Shown here in pieces: positions 8,637-16,121 of a stretch of 63,164 nucleotides of DNA. Positions within the stretch are counted from its first letter, which is position 1; each line of letters opens with the position of its first letter. Under the pieces are notes generated by a model that worked only from the letters and a program-made list of their open reading frames with translations, had not been told where the DNA came from and did not search any database. Origin of the DNA: Candidatus Dormiibacterota bacterium (lineage in GTDB: Bacteria; Chloroflexota; Dormibacteria; Dormibacterales; Dormibacteraceae); assembly GCA_003169845.1 (NCBI GenBank), contig PNAG01000017.1, forward strand, positions 195,028 through 258,191, read 5' to 3'. A program made the position numbers and the translations under genes.

Positions 8637-9614
8637 ATGAGCGATAGACCGACTCCGCCTGAAGGAGTCTGGCTCGCTTGCGACGATCTGCAGACGGACC
8701 CCGCTGGCGGTCGCCAACATGAACTCCGCCTTGTTCGCAGACTGGCCACGAACGAAGTAGACGAGGCGAATGCTGCCGCCCAATTTCTCCTTGGCCTCAC
8801 AGATGGCCCATACACCGCTGTGACCAACGCGATAGACGGCTTCTTCGCTGAGCGAGAACGTGCACTCGATAGTCTCGCCAGCGGATCACCGCCGAGCAAC
8901 TCTGAGCTGCGCGAGAGATTCAGCGACACATTGGCGCGCTTTCGCGTATTCCTTAACCGAACCGAGAGCGACCTCGTTCGTCGTTATGGGAAGGGATCTG
9001 CGCAGCACAAAGCCTTCAAGAACGCGACGGCAACCGAGTACGACGCGTCGTTCGCATACCGCTTGATGTACAACCTGCGCAACGAGTCCGACCACGTTCA
9101 AGGGGTGGTTGGCGTTTCGCACAGTTCGAGCATCCAACCTGATGGCACCTCTGAGCGTCGTGTGACTGTTTGGGTGCTCGATAAGGTCCTAGACACCGGT
9201 GATTGGCAGCCTCGCCTCAAGAGAGACCTGCTGTCGGCTCCACGACCGACAAACGCCGAGCCGTTGCTGGCATACCTTCGAGAAGCAGTCAGCAGGATTC
9301 TGGGTCGAACTCTTCTTGGGCAATCCCACGAGATAAGCGCAGCATGCGCCACGATTCGAGCTTTGGCGACCGAAGCGGAGTGCGGACCACATCCAATTAT
9401 GGTGGAGTTGGTTCCTACCGAGGGTGGTCGGACCGAGTTGCGCATGACGCTCTTGGGTCTGCCACTAAACGCCTGCGATGTACTTGAGGTCGCCCTGACC
9501 GAAGCGAACCGATACACGTGGTCGAGATGGTCCGTCCCGCTCGATGACTCCACTTTCGCGACGGAACGTGTTTCGGACGTTGGCCAATTCGTCGGCGAAC
9601 TGCGCGGTGTTTGA
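8637..9614 (+). CDS. Hypothetical protein with HEPN-type RX4H motif
   Basis: 325 residues, cytoplasmic, no family recognised with certainty. Around residues 140-155 it reads YRLMYNLRNESDH, which fits the R-x4-H pattern of HEPN RNases (Arg-Asn-x-x-x-His). The surrounding segment is helical, as expected for HEPN domains of defence and toxin systems. The last 50 or so codons overlap, on the opposite strand, the end of the ApeA-like gene, and the final residues look like the antisense of that gene. The original C-terminus may therefore have been replaced by a recombination junction near 9540-9565. No Shine-Dalgarno is evident at the ATG. Confidence 0.55.
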   Translation: MSDRPTPPEGVWLACDDLQTDPAGGRQHELRLVRRLATNEVDEANAAAQFLLGLTDGPYTAVTNAIDGFFAERERALDSLASGSPPSNSELRERFSDTLARFRVFLNRTESDLVRRYGKGSAQHKAFKNATATEYDASFAYRLMYNLRNESDHVQGVVGVSHSSSIQPDGTSERRVTVWVLDKVLDTGDWQPRLKRDLLSAPRPTNAEPLLAYLREAVSRILGRTLLGQSHEISAACATIRALATEAECGPHPIMVELVPTEGGRTELRMTLLGLPLNACDVLEVALTEANRYTWSRWSVPLDDSTFATERVSDVGQFVGELRGV

Positions 9615-10775
9615 AAGCATTGGGTCAAGGATGACGGCGACCCGATCACCCACCTCCTGAAGACGCTTTCGAAGCGTGGGTTCCTCGGCATGCTCGAGGC
9701 GCTGGCTCAGCCAATGCCGATCAGATTTCGGTAAGTCAGGATCAAGCCCAGCCAGAATTCGTGCCTTCCTCTCGGCGGCCACGACCGATGCCGGGGACTC
9801 AGGAAGAGCCACTCGGTGGTATGCCTCGAGGGCCTGGGTGAGAGTTAGGACTCGCGTCGCCTGCCAGAGCGGTGGGGCGTAATAGAGACCCATCAAGAGA
9901 CGGAGCGATGACTCATAGCGTTCGCTTATTTCAAGCCAGTTGTGAACCAGGGCCGAGAAATCACTAGGCCAGTCCGTCAGCGAGAAAAGCATTTGATGGG
10001 GATACATGCGATCCAGTTCGCGGTCCTCGTCGCGAGGCTGTATGAGGCGGCCTATTAGCTCAACATCGGCTGGCACCTCCGTGCCGTCACCAAGTCGATG
10101 AACTGCATGCGGTGTATGGAGGTCGATCTCCTCCACAAAAGCTGGCGTCGTCGTGGCGAAGGTGAGCAGGTCGCGTAGGGGAAAGAGAAATCGATTGGTA
10201 ATTTCGCGGTGCCCAGTCGGGTTCGGAACCTTCACCACCAATACAGGTGCCTCAGTGCCTGCGATTCGCCCTTGTTCGAGATGTAATCCGCCTTCAAAGG
10301 CGATCTCAACAGTTACATCGTCGGAGAGCGTTGCCTTTACCGGCCCAGGACTTCGGTAACCGACCACCCACCGCATACCGTCTGGGGGTGGGTTGAGGGG
10401 CACAAAGCCTGACCGCTGTGCCCAATCTGCCAGATGGTCGGATTTGAAATGCACTTCATTGAAGACAAGCTGGTCCTCACTAAACTGTCCACCCACAAAC
10501 GCTGTGCCCACCCAAATTCGTTCTTGCACGAAGGCTCCGATATGGCTACCCGACGAAAAGCATCGATAGAGAGTCAGGTCGCGGGTACTTTCCGCGATGC
10601 CATGTATCAATGGATACTTGGGCATCGCCCCCAGCAGTTGGGCTAGCTCCGAAAATGAGCCGTGCAACTCAAGCGTGATATCGCCATGGCGACCCGTCTT
10701 CAAGTGCCCAGCAACGGTGCGGTCTGAGTGGTCCGGGAGCCAAAAGAGGCCGACGAGGTCCTCAGGGATCTTCAA
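9465..10775 (-). CDS. ApeA-like HEPN antiphage protein, C-terminally truncated
   Basis: 436 residues. The N-terminus (LVGLFWLPDHSDRTVAGHL, then ELHGSF) matches the ApeA N-terminal domain seen in HEPN-containing abortive-infection proteins. The central part (residues 250-390) has the helical region before HEPN, including LTLTQALEAYHR. The terminal HEPN motif begins correctly (LANVRNTF), but the following residues RRESGVIERDG contain no His, so the RNxxxH catalytic motif is incomplete. The remaining 35 residues read as antisense of the convergent gene. The protein has probably lost its catalytic C-terminus. Known ApeA proteins act as RNases triggered by infection. Confidence 0.6.
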   Translation of the reverse strand: MKIPEDLVGLFWLPDHSDRTVAGHLKTGRHGDITLELHGSFSELAQLLGAMPKYPLIHGIAESTRDLTLYRCFSSGSHIGAFVQERIWVGTAFVGGQFSEDQLVFNEVHFKSDHLADWAQRSGFVPLNPPPDGMRWVVGYRSPGPVKATLSDDVTVEIAFEGGLHLEQGRIAGTEAPVLVVKVPNPTGHREITNRFLFPLRDLLTFATTTPAFVEEIDLHTPHAVHRLGDGTEVPADVELIGRLIQPRDEDRELDRMYPHQMLFSLTDWPSDFSALVHNWLEISERYESSLRLLMGLYYAPPLWQATRVLTLTQALEAYHRVALPESPASVVAAERKARILAGLDPDLPKSDRHWLSQRLEHAEEPTLRKRLQEVGDRVAVILDPMLSNTAQFADELANVRNTFRRESGVIERDGPSRPRVSVRFGQGDLKYIAGV

Positions 10776-10808
10776 CGCTTGTCAGTCTGGAACAAAACAG
10801 AATGCCTG

Positions 10809-10869
10809 GTAGATGTACCCGCACTCACACAAATCTATCGTGCCTCTGCGTGGCTCTCAGCGCTCCTAC
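10809..10869. repeat. Imperfect ~60-bp repeat, copy B
   Basis: Counterpart of 8564-8620. The two copies bracket the module made of the RX4H protein and the ApeA-like gene. Copy B lies 34 bases upstream of the ApeA-like start, pointing away from that gene. Confidence 0.5.
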
Positions 10870-10902
10870 GAAGGTTCATACCTGCACCCCTCCTGGACGC
10901 AC

Positions 10903-11775
10903 CTAGCCTGCGACGAACGCGGCAACGGCCCGCTTCATTTCGTCGTCCAAGGCGGCACGCATGATGGCAGACCCGATGGAAAAGAACTGGTCAAGAGACT
11001 CGGAAGCGTGACTGACCGTGTCGCACGCGGCCATGACCACGAGAAATGGATTCCCGAACGTAGCCCCGATCATTATTTTCCCAGCAAGAAGTTCCGAAAT
11101 TTCCTGTTGGATTGCGACCGTATTGACGTGCGTCTGGTCCGACATAGGGCCGTAGAACAGGTCGTACCAAGAGGACTTCTGGAATCGCTGTGCCAAGGCA
11201 TAGTCCGACAGCCCGCTCCAACCTTCCGGCCTCTTCCCGAGCCGAGCTGCCGGCACGGTACCGGCAGCGGCCTGCACTGAGAATGCATTCACATCCTCGG
11301 CGGCGTGTTCAGCCTCCAGTTCGTCGGCACGGGCTTGGGTCAAGTAGCCATGCTTCACGAGGGCGGCCGCTCGTTGCCTACGAACCGTTCCCTCAAACGA
11401 CGCGAACAAGAGTGCCCGCGCGTCGGAGTCCTGCTCTGCAATCAGCAGAATGCCCAAGGCGGCGCTCACCATGGCTCTGCCAATCAGTCGAGCCTCGATG
11501 GTGTGACCTTCACTGCACAGATCTTGGAGCACCCGCCCCAGCTTTATCAGGTGTAGGGACATCGCATAGAGGACGAACGCGGCGGGACCGCGCCCTAGAT
11601 GCTCCGATGCGGGCAAGGTTGCCTCAGTGTGACCTCGAAGAAACTTGCCAAGAGCAACTAGAAGTGTCCGCTGGTTCACCGGCAATTGAATTCGCGCTAC
11701 ATCCTTTATTGGTTTCACGTCGTGCTCGCTCACACCGTCCGATTTAGTAGCACAACTGCTGACGGGACCGCACAC
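10903..11775 (-). CDS. DUF5677-like helical protein
   Basis: 290 residues, almost entirely helical and soluble. The pattern resembles DUF5677 proteins: an early helix AFVLYAMSLHLIKLGRVLQD, a segment with arginines in EARLIGRAMVSAALGILLI, and a late YGPMSDQTHVN with a conserved-looking His. DUF5677 proteins are often found in defence islands and have HEPN-like helical folds, but no function is established. The start is uncertain: the GTG at 11775 gives the listed protein, while an in-frame GTG at 11733 gives a more natural N-terminus. It lies upstream of and on the same strand as the ApeA-like gene. Confidence 0.55.
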   Translation of the reverse strand: MCGPVSSCATKSDGVSEHDVKPIKDVARIQLPVNQRTLLVALGKFLRGHTEATLPASEHLGRGPAAFVLYAMSLHLIKLGRVLQDLCSEGHTIEARLIGRAMVSAALGILLIAEQDSDARALLFASFEGTVRRQRAAALVKHGYLTQARADELEAEHAAEDVNAFSVQAAAGTVPAARLGKRPEGWSGLSDYALAQRFQKSSWYDLFYGPMSDQTHVNTVAIQQEISELLAGKIMIGATFGNPFLVVMAACDTVSHASESLDQFFSIGSAIMRAALDDEMKRAVAAFVAG

Positions 11776-11874
11776 TCGATTGACACGCTCCTACTACGCT
11801 CAAGGCGCTGACGCCGCATGCCGACGGCTCAACGTGTGGTCCTGGTGCCAACGAAGATGGGTTCCTTTGACGGC

Positions 11875-12666
11875 TCACAGAAACGCAAGCAAAGCCGAGA
11901 TCACAAACTTGACCTCGTCGGACAGCGCCTGCAGGAGGTCAATGGCCCCAGTGCGGTCTCGTCCATCGGTCGCGGGAGCATGGCTTATCAGTGGAACCAC
12001 GGTCTGTCGCCAACGCACCTCCACATCCGGGATCGGTTCTGGCTCCACAATCCGAACCATCTCCGCGCCAGGCTCCAGCGGCCCGAAGTTAGTGGTGATG
12101 TTGTCGTAACTGGGGTGGTAGGCGACCCCAGTACTGCCAATGAGATGGAAACTAAAGACCATGCTCTGTGGCGCGGCGACCATGACGTTGAGGGTCCGGT
12201 GCTTGTCGATGTTGTCCAGATCCTGTAGGAGGGCGAGGAGTCGCAGACCCTTCCACTCGGGGCGAGCGTCCGGTTGTAGCTGCGTGAACTTAGCCATGAA
12301 GGGCCCGTGGTCTTGCAACACACCCAAGTGCCAGAACTGGGCCCGTTCAATGGGGTAACTGAGTCGCGTGTCATCGGGAGGCGGATTGCGGCCAGACACG
12401 TTGATGGCAATGCTGTAGATCAAATGATCAAGAGTCGAGCGGAGGCAGTGGATGCAATCTCCAATGACCAGTGACCATCGCTCGACATCGGGGAACTGCT
12501 CGACGTTCAAATGAATCGTGAGCATTCGGGGATTTGGGTAACGCCTGACGGCGATGCCGTACGGATATTTGTCCGCATGCTGGTAGAACTCGGCAAGAAA
12601 GATCTGCAAGTGCTCTTGGGCTCGGTCGAGTTTCCGTTGCCATGACGGGCCGCCCCCTAATGACAC
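11875..12666 (-). CDS. Conserved hypothetical helical protein (LRSxLDHL / NIDKHR family)
   Basis: 263 residues. The segment VIGDCIHCLRSTLDHLIYSI followed later by LLALLQDLDNIDKHR is a recurring pair of motifs in an uncharacterised bacterial family. The conserved Arg/Asp/His residues suggest a HEPN-like helical core, but this is not demonstrated. No membrane segments or signal peptide. It is the second minus-strand gene of the island and is separated by about 100 bases from the DUF5677-like gene. It may be an orphan defence or toxin component; this is inference from context only. Confidence 0.5.
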   Translation of the reverse strand: MSLGGGPSWQRKLDRAQEHLQIFLAEFYQHADKYPYGIAVRRYPNPRMLTIHLNVEQFPDVERWSLVIGDCIHCLRSTLDHLIYSIAINVSGRNPPPDDTRLSYPIERAQFWHLGVLQDHGPFMAKFTQLQPDARPEWKGLRLLALLQDLDNIDKHRTLNVMVAAPQSMVFSFHLIGSTGVAYHPSYDNITTNFGPLEPGAEMVRIVEPEPIPDVEVRWRQTVVPLISHAPATDGRDRTGAIDLLQALSDEVKFVISALLAFL

Positions 12667-12865
12667 GGTTGACTCACCCAGTTTGTCAAGGTTTTTGGAC
12701 TAGCTCGGAGTCCCGGAGCTCCACCTCATGCAAACATAGTGCCGGACAACTAAGTTTGGATGGAGAAGAGACCTAAATGACCTCGCACCCGGGGCGTAGT
12801 TGCCACCGAACCTAGGTGCTCAGCAGCCGAGCGTTCGAACGTTGCGCAAGCAAATGGAGACTGCT

Positions 12866-14125
12866 ATGTCTCCACGGAAGGCGCACCGTCCTCCAGTCAT
12901 GCCAATCGACCCGACACCTCATCCGCTGAACTGCTTCTGGGTGCTCGCCGGTCTGCGAAACAGGACATTCGTTGCCCGATTCCGCAGAGTACTTGGTGGG
13001 ATGCGAGGGGCGCGCATTCGCGCCTTCGACCACCTGTCCAGCTTGCACCCAAACGGCGCCAAGGCTATGGACCTAAGGCGTCAACTTCACGCGTATGAGA
13101 CTCGACTGTGTCGGGTGGACTTGATTACCGGTTTGTTCGTGTCAGTGATGCTGTGGCTGGCTCTCGCAGTGATCTTGATATCGATAGTCGTGGCCCCAGT
13201 TGCCGTGTGGCATTTGGCACGTCCGACGTTTCCTTGGTACGACTGGCTTGAGGCGATTGCCTTCGAGGTGCCCATCGTCGCCCTGGTCGTGATCGTTGAG
13301 ACTTGGATGTTCGGCGTTGTACCCACGTTTCTCGCCACGGCGGTCGTTCTAGGTGTGCTCGAGGCCGCCTTGGTTGCATTGGCTTATGAGTTTGTTCGTC
13401 AGATGGCGGCGCTCGGACCCGTGGCTTTCGCAGTTACTTCAGGTGCAGTTGCAGGAACGATCTACGTCGTCTTGATGCAATGCATGTGCCTCGTACTACA
13501 TGGACTCCGACGGTGGCGCGAGGGGCGACACACGTACGAGGCCCTTGCCGAGGTACTACTCGACACATTGCACGGCGTCGAACACCGATCAGAAGATTGG
13601 ATGGATCGACGATTCAAAGTGGCCACGGCGGCTCAACTGGAGAACGCATCGCTTCTCGTCGAGCGGGAATTGCCGCACCGCATGCACAGCGCAGATGCAA
13701 TCACAGATGCCTGGTTTAGGAAGACAACCGCAGAGATTGCTGCCGCCTTTCGAGCGCGCAAGCATCAGGTCTTCTTGCCGACTTCTTCGTGTCGCGGTGA
13801 ATTGATTGACTTTCTGGCAAAACAGTTCTCGTGCGTGTTGTCAGGCGATCTCGGAGCGATGGACCGGTCTGAGGCTTACGACAAGCCCGCTCATTGGATG
13901 ATGTCGGTGGTGGAGTTCACTGGACGCATCGCGTTCGGTGCGGCTCCCCTCCTGGTATTTATCGTAATAAACCACTTCGTCAAGCTACCGGCCACCCTGG
14001 TAACTCCAATGGTTGTGGCAGGGGTGGTCTGGATTGTCTTGTCGGTCGCTACGCTCGACCCGCGATACAAGGAGAAGCTAGGGACATTCGGTTCGATATT
14101 TAGCGCTTTTCGGGGGACCGGCTAA
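12866..14125 (+). CDS. Polytopic membrane protein, unknown function
   Basis: 419 residues from the ATG at 12866, preferred over an in-frame start 22 codons upstream because GGAGA lies five bases before it. About six membrane helices are visible: three or four between residues 90 and 215 (for example VSVMLWLALAVILISIVV) and two near the C-terminus (LLVFIVINHF, VVAGVVWIVL). A soluble segment of about 130 residues lies between the two groups. No family recognised. It is the last complete gene before the right end of the island and is divergent from the minus-strand genes. It could act as a membrane effector for the neighbouring HEPN-like proteins, which is speculative. Confidence 0.6.
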   Translation: MSPRKAHRPPVMPIDPTPHPLNCFWVLAGLRNRTFVARFRRVLGGMRGARIRAFDHLSSLHPNGAKAMDLRRQLHAYETRLCRVDLITGLFVSVMLWLALAVILISIVVAPVAVWHLARPTFPWYDWLEAIAFEVPIVALVVIVETWMFGVVPTFLATAVVLGVLEAALVALAYEFVRQMAALGPVAFAVTSGAVAGTIYVVLMQCMCLVLHGLRRWREGRHTYEALAEVLLDTLHGVEHRSEDWMDRRFKVATAAQLENASLLVERELPHRMHSADAITDAWFRKTTAEIAAAFRARKHQVFLPTSSCRGELIDFLAKQFSCVLSGDLGAMDRSEAYDKPAHWMMSVVEFTGRIAFGAAPLLVFIVINHFVKLPATLVTPMVVAGVVWIVLSVATLDPRYKEKLGTFGSIFSAFRGTG

Positions 14126-14149
14126 TGCGTTTCTTCTTGCCAACCGTGC

Positions 14150-14336
14150 CTAGGTCGCGATCCACTCGGGAAAGAGTTGCTCGAAAATCTTGATTGGATC
14201 GGTGAATGATCCGTCCGGGTTGATCGCGGTCACAACCCGGGTGCCGTAGAACTTCGATAGTTGAGTCCAGGCAGCGGTGATCGACACCATCTGACTGTTC
14301 CAAGCACCTAACGAAACGGTTACGAAATGTTTGAAT
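14150..14336 (-). pseudogene. C-terminal coding fragment next to the tRNA
   Basis: From the tRNA end the minus strand stays open for about 60 codons and ends at a TAG. It reads like real protein (FVTVSLGAWNSQMVSITAAW, then INPDGSFTDPIKIFEQLFPE). There is no upstream start because the frame runs into the tRNA gene. It looks like the tail of a gene cut by the integration event. No family recognised. Confidence 0.35.
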
Positions 14337-14384
14337 TGGTGCCCCGCGAGGGACTCGAACCCCCGACCCTCTGCTTAGAAGGCA
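14337..14384 (-). repeat. Right attachment-site copy inside tRNA-Arg
   Basis: Identical over 48 bases to 8466-8513. Identity stops at the anticodon loop/stem boundary, so this copy retains the functional tRNA while the left copy is only its 3' half. The enclosed element is about 5.9 kb. Confidence 0.8.
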
Positions 14385-14413
14385 GATGCTCTATCCAACT
14401 GAGCTAGCGGGGC
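14337..14413 (-). tRNA. tRNA-Arg (anticodon TCT), CCA encoded
   Basis: The minus strand folds into a full cloverleaf. The acceptor pair is GCCCCGC with GCGGGGC, the D-arm contains GCTCAGTTGGATAGAGC, and the anticodon stem TCTGC/GCAGA encloses CTTCTAA with anticodon TCT. The T-loop is TTCGAGT, the discriminator is A and the CCA is encoded. Its 3' 48 bases are repeated at 8466-8513, so it has served as an integration site and is still intact. Confidence 0.95.
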
Positions 14414-14455
14414 TTTGCCGCCATTCGGGAGAATACCCGTGGGAGGGAGGGAAGT

Positions 14456-15976
14456 ATGAGTGACTCGCTCGAACGGCTGAAAGCGATCCTGGCTGAGGTC
14501 ACCGACCTGAGCCGGGCCGCCGCCATGCTCGAATGGGACCAGGAGACGTACATGCCGCCAGGCGGCGTGGGCGGCCGGTCCGACCAGCTCTCCACTCTCC
14601 AGCGCCTTTCCCACATCCGTTTCACGGGCGACGAGGTCGGTCGGTTGCTCGACGAGCTGGAGGACGAGACCTCTGGAAAGCCGTTCGACTCTTATGAGGC
14701 GAGCCTGGTCCGGGTCACCCGGCGCGACTACGAGCAGGAGCGCAAGCTGCCGCCCGAGCTCGTATCCGAGGCTGCTCGGGCCAGCTCGGCCGCGCGGCCC
14801 GTGTGGGAGAAGGCACGCCGGGAGGCCGACTTCAAGATCTTCGCGCCGGCCCTCGAGAAGAACCTCGAGCTCAACCGCCAGATCGCCGACGCGCTCGGGT
14901 ATGAGCGCCGCCCGTATGACGCGCTGCTGGATCGTTTTGAGCCGGGCCTCACCACCGACCAGCTCGAAACGATCTTCGCCGAGCTCAAGCAGGCGATCGT
15001 GCCGCTGGTCGCCGGCATTGCGCGGCACGCCGATGCGGTCGACGACCGGGTGCTCTATCTCGGCTACGACCCGGCGCTGCAGGTCAAGTACGCGCTCGAC
15101 CTGGTCACCCAGCTCGGCTACGACCTGCAACGAGGCCGCCAGGACATCTCGACCCATCCCTTCTCCACGTCGTTTGGACCCGGTGACGTCCGCATCACCA
15201 CGCGCGTCTCGCGCGACTTCTTCAACGAGTGCCTCTTCGGCTCGATCCACGAATCCGGACACGCGATGTACAACCAGGGCATCGGTGACGACATCGACCG
15301 CACGCCGTTGTGGGCAGGGGCGTCGCCGGGCGTCCACGAGTCGCAGTCCCGGTTGTGGGAGAACCTGGTCGGGCGCAGCCCCGCATTCTGGAAACACTTT
15401 TTCCCGAGCCTTCGGAGCACCTTTCCCGACCAGCTTCGGGGCGTAGACGACGAGGCGTTCTTCCGGGCGGTCAACAGGTCGTATCCGTCGTTGATCCGGG
15501 TCGAGGCGGACGAGGTGACGTACAACCTGCACGTCCTGCTGCGGTTCGAGCTGGAGAACGAGATGCTCGAGGGCAAGCTCAAGGTCAAAGACCTGCCCGA
15601 GGCATGGAATTCGCGCGTGAAGTCGTACCTCGGCATCGACGTGCCCAACGACCGCGAAGGGGTGCTGCAGGACATTCACTGGTCATATGTCGGCTTCGGG
15701 GTTTTCCCGGGCTACACGCTCGGCAACCTGATCGGCGCGCAGCTCATGGAGAAGATCCGGGCGGACATCCCCGACCTGGACGGGCAAATCGAGGCGGGCC
15801 AGTTCGGGGCTTTGTTGGGGTGGTTGCGGAAGAACGTGCACCGGCACGGTCGGAAGTTCACACCGAACGAGCTGCTCGAGAGGGCGACGGGCAAGCCGCT
15901 TCAGGCCCGGCCGTGGATCGCCTATGTGCAGAAGAAGTTCGGGGCTCTGTACGGGATCGGCGCCGCACGGAGGTAG
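14456..15976 (+). CDS. M32-family carboxypeptidase (Taq carboxypeptidase type)
   Basis: 506 residues, the full length of the family. It is a cytoplasmic zinc metallopeptidase that removes C-terminal residues other than proline. The HExxH zinc motif is present as SIHESGHAMYNQG (about residue 265), followed by the downstream Glu region WENLVGRS. The family-typical AAMLEWDQETYMPPGG is near the N-terminus. The ATG has a strong GGAGGGAGGGAAG ribosome site. It begins 43 bases beyond the tRNA-Arg 5' end and marks the return to normal high-GC backbone sequence. Confidence 0.93.
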   Translation: MSDSLERLKAILAEVTDLSRAAAMLEWDQETYMPPGGVGGRSDQLSTLQRLSHIRFTGDEVGRLLDELEDETSGKPFDSYEASLVRVTRRDYEQERKLPPELVSEAARASSAARPVWEKARREADFKIFAPALEKNLELNRQIADALGYERRPYDALLDRFEPGLTTDQLETIFAELKQAIVPLVAGIARHADAVDDRVLYLGYDPALQVKYALDLVTQLGYDLQRGRQDISTHPFSTSFGPGDVRITTRVSRDFFNECLFGSIHESGHAMYNQGIGDDIDRTPLWAGASPGVHESQSRLWENLVGRSPAFWKHFFPSLRSTFPDQLRGVDDEAFFRAVNRSYPSLIRVEADEVTYNLHVLLRFELENEMLEGKLKVKDLPEAWNSRVKSYLGIDVPNDREGVLQDIHWSYVGFGVFPGYTLGNLIGAQLMEKIRADIPDLDGQIEAGQFGALLGWLRKNVHRHGRKFTPNELLERATGKPLQARPWIAYVQKKFGALYGIGAARR

Positions 15977-16086
15977 TCAGTCCAGCGGTTCGAAGGGACT
16001 GTGAAGGGGGTGTCGGGGCGGGGCTGGAGGCGCGGTTGGGTGTTGGTGGAAGGGGTTTGTCTTTGGCAGTTTTACGATCAAATCTA

Positions 16087-16115
16087 TTGACAAGCGAACG
16101 TTTGTTTGGTAGCCT
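16087..16115 (+). promoter_or_regulatory. Sigma-70-type promoter giving a leaderless transcript
   Basis: TTGACA at 16087-16092, a 17-base spacer, then TAGCCT at 16110-16115. The expected start of transcription, six to eight bases later, falls on or next to the ATG at 16122, so the mRNA would be leaderless. No Shine-Dalgarno is present, in agreement. Confidence 0.6.
16095..16108 (+). promoter_or_regulatory. LexA (SOS) box-like site inside the promoter spacer
   Basis: CGAACGTTTGTTTG fits the Gram-positive/mycobacterial LexA pattern CGAAC-N4-GTTYG and lies exactly between the -35 and -10 elements, the position at which LexA blocks RNA polymerase. The downstream gene is of the 13E12/DUF222-HNH type, a family known to include SOS-regulated members in mycobacteria. 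Confidence 0.5.
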
Positions 16116-16121
16116 GTTTCT

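Noticed and set aside
12667..12865. Possible terminator or small RNA between two divergent island genes
   Set aside because: Only short, weak inverted repeats were found and no promoter-like pair could be placed with confidence.
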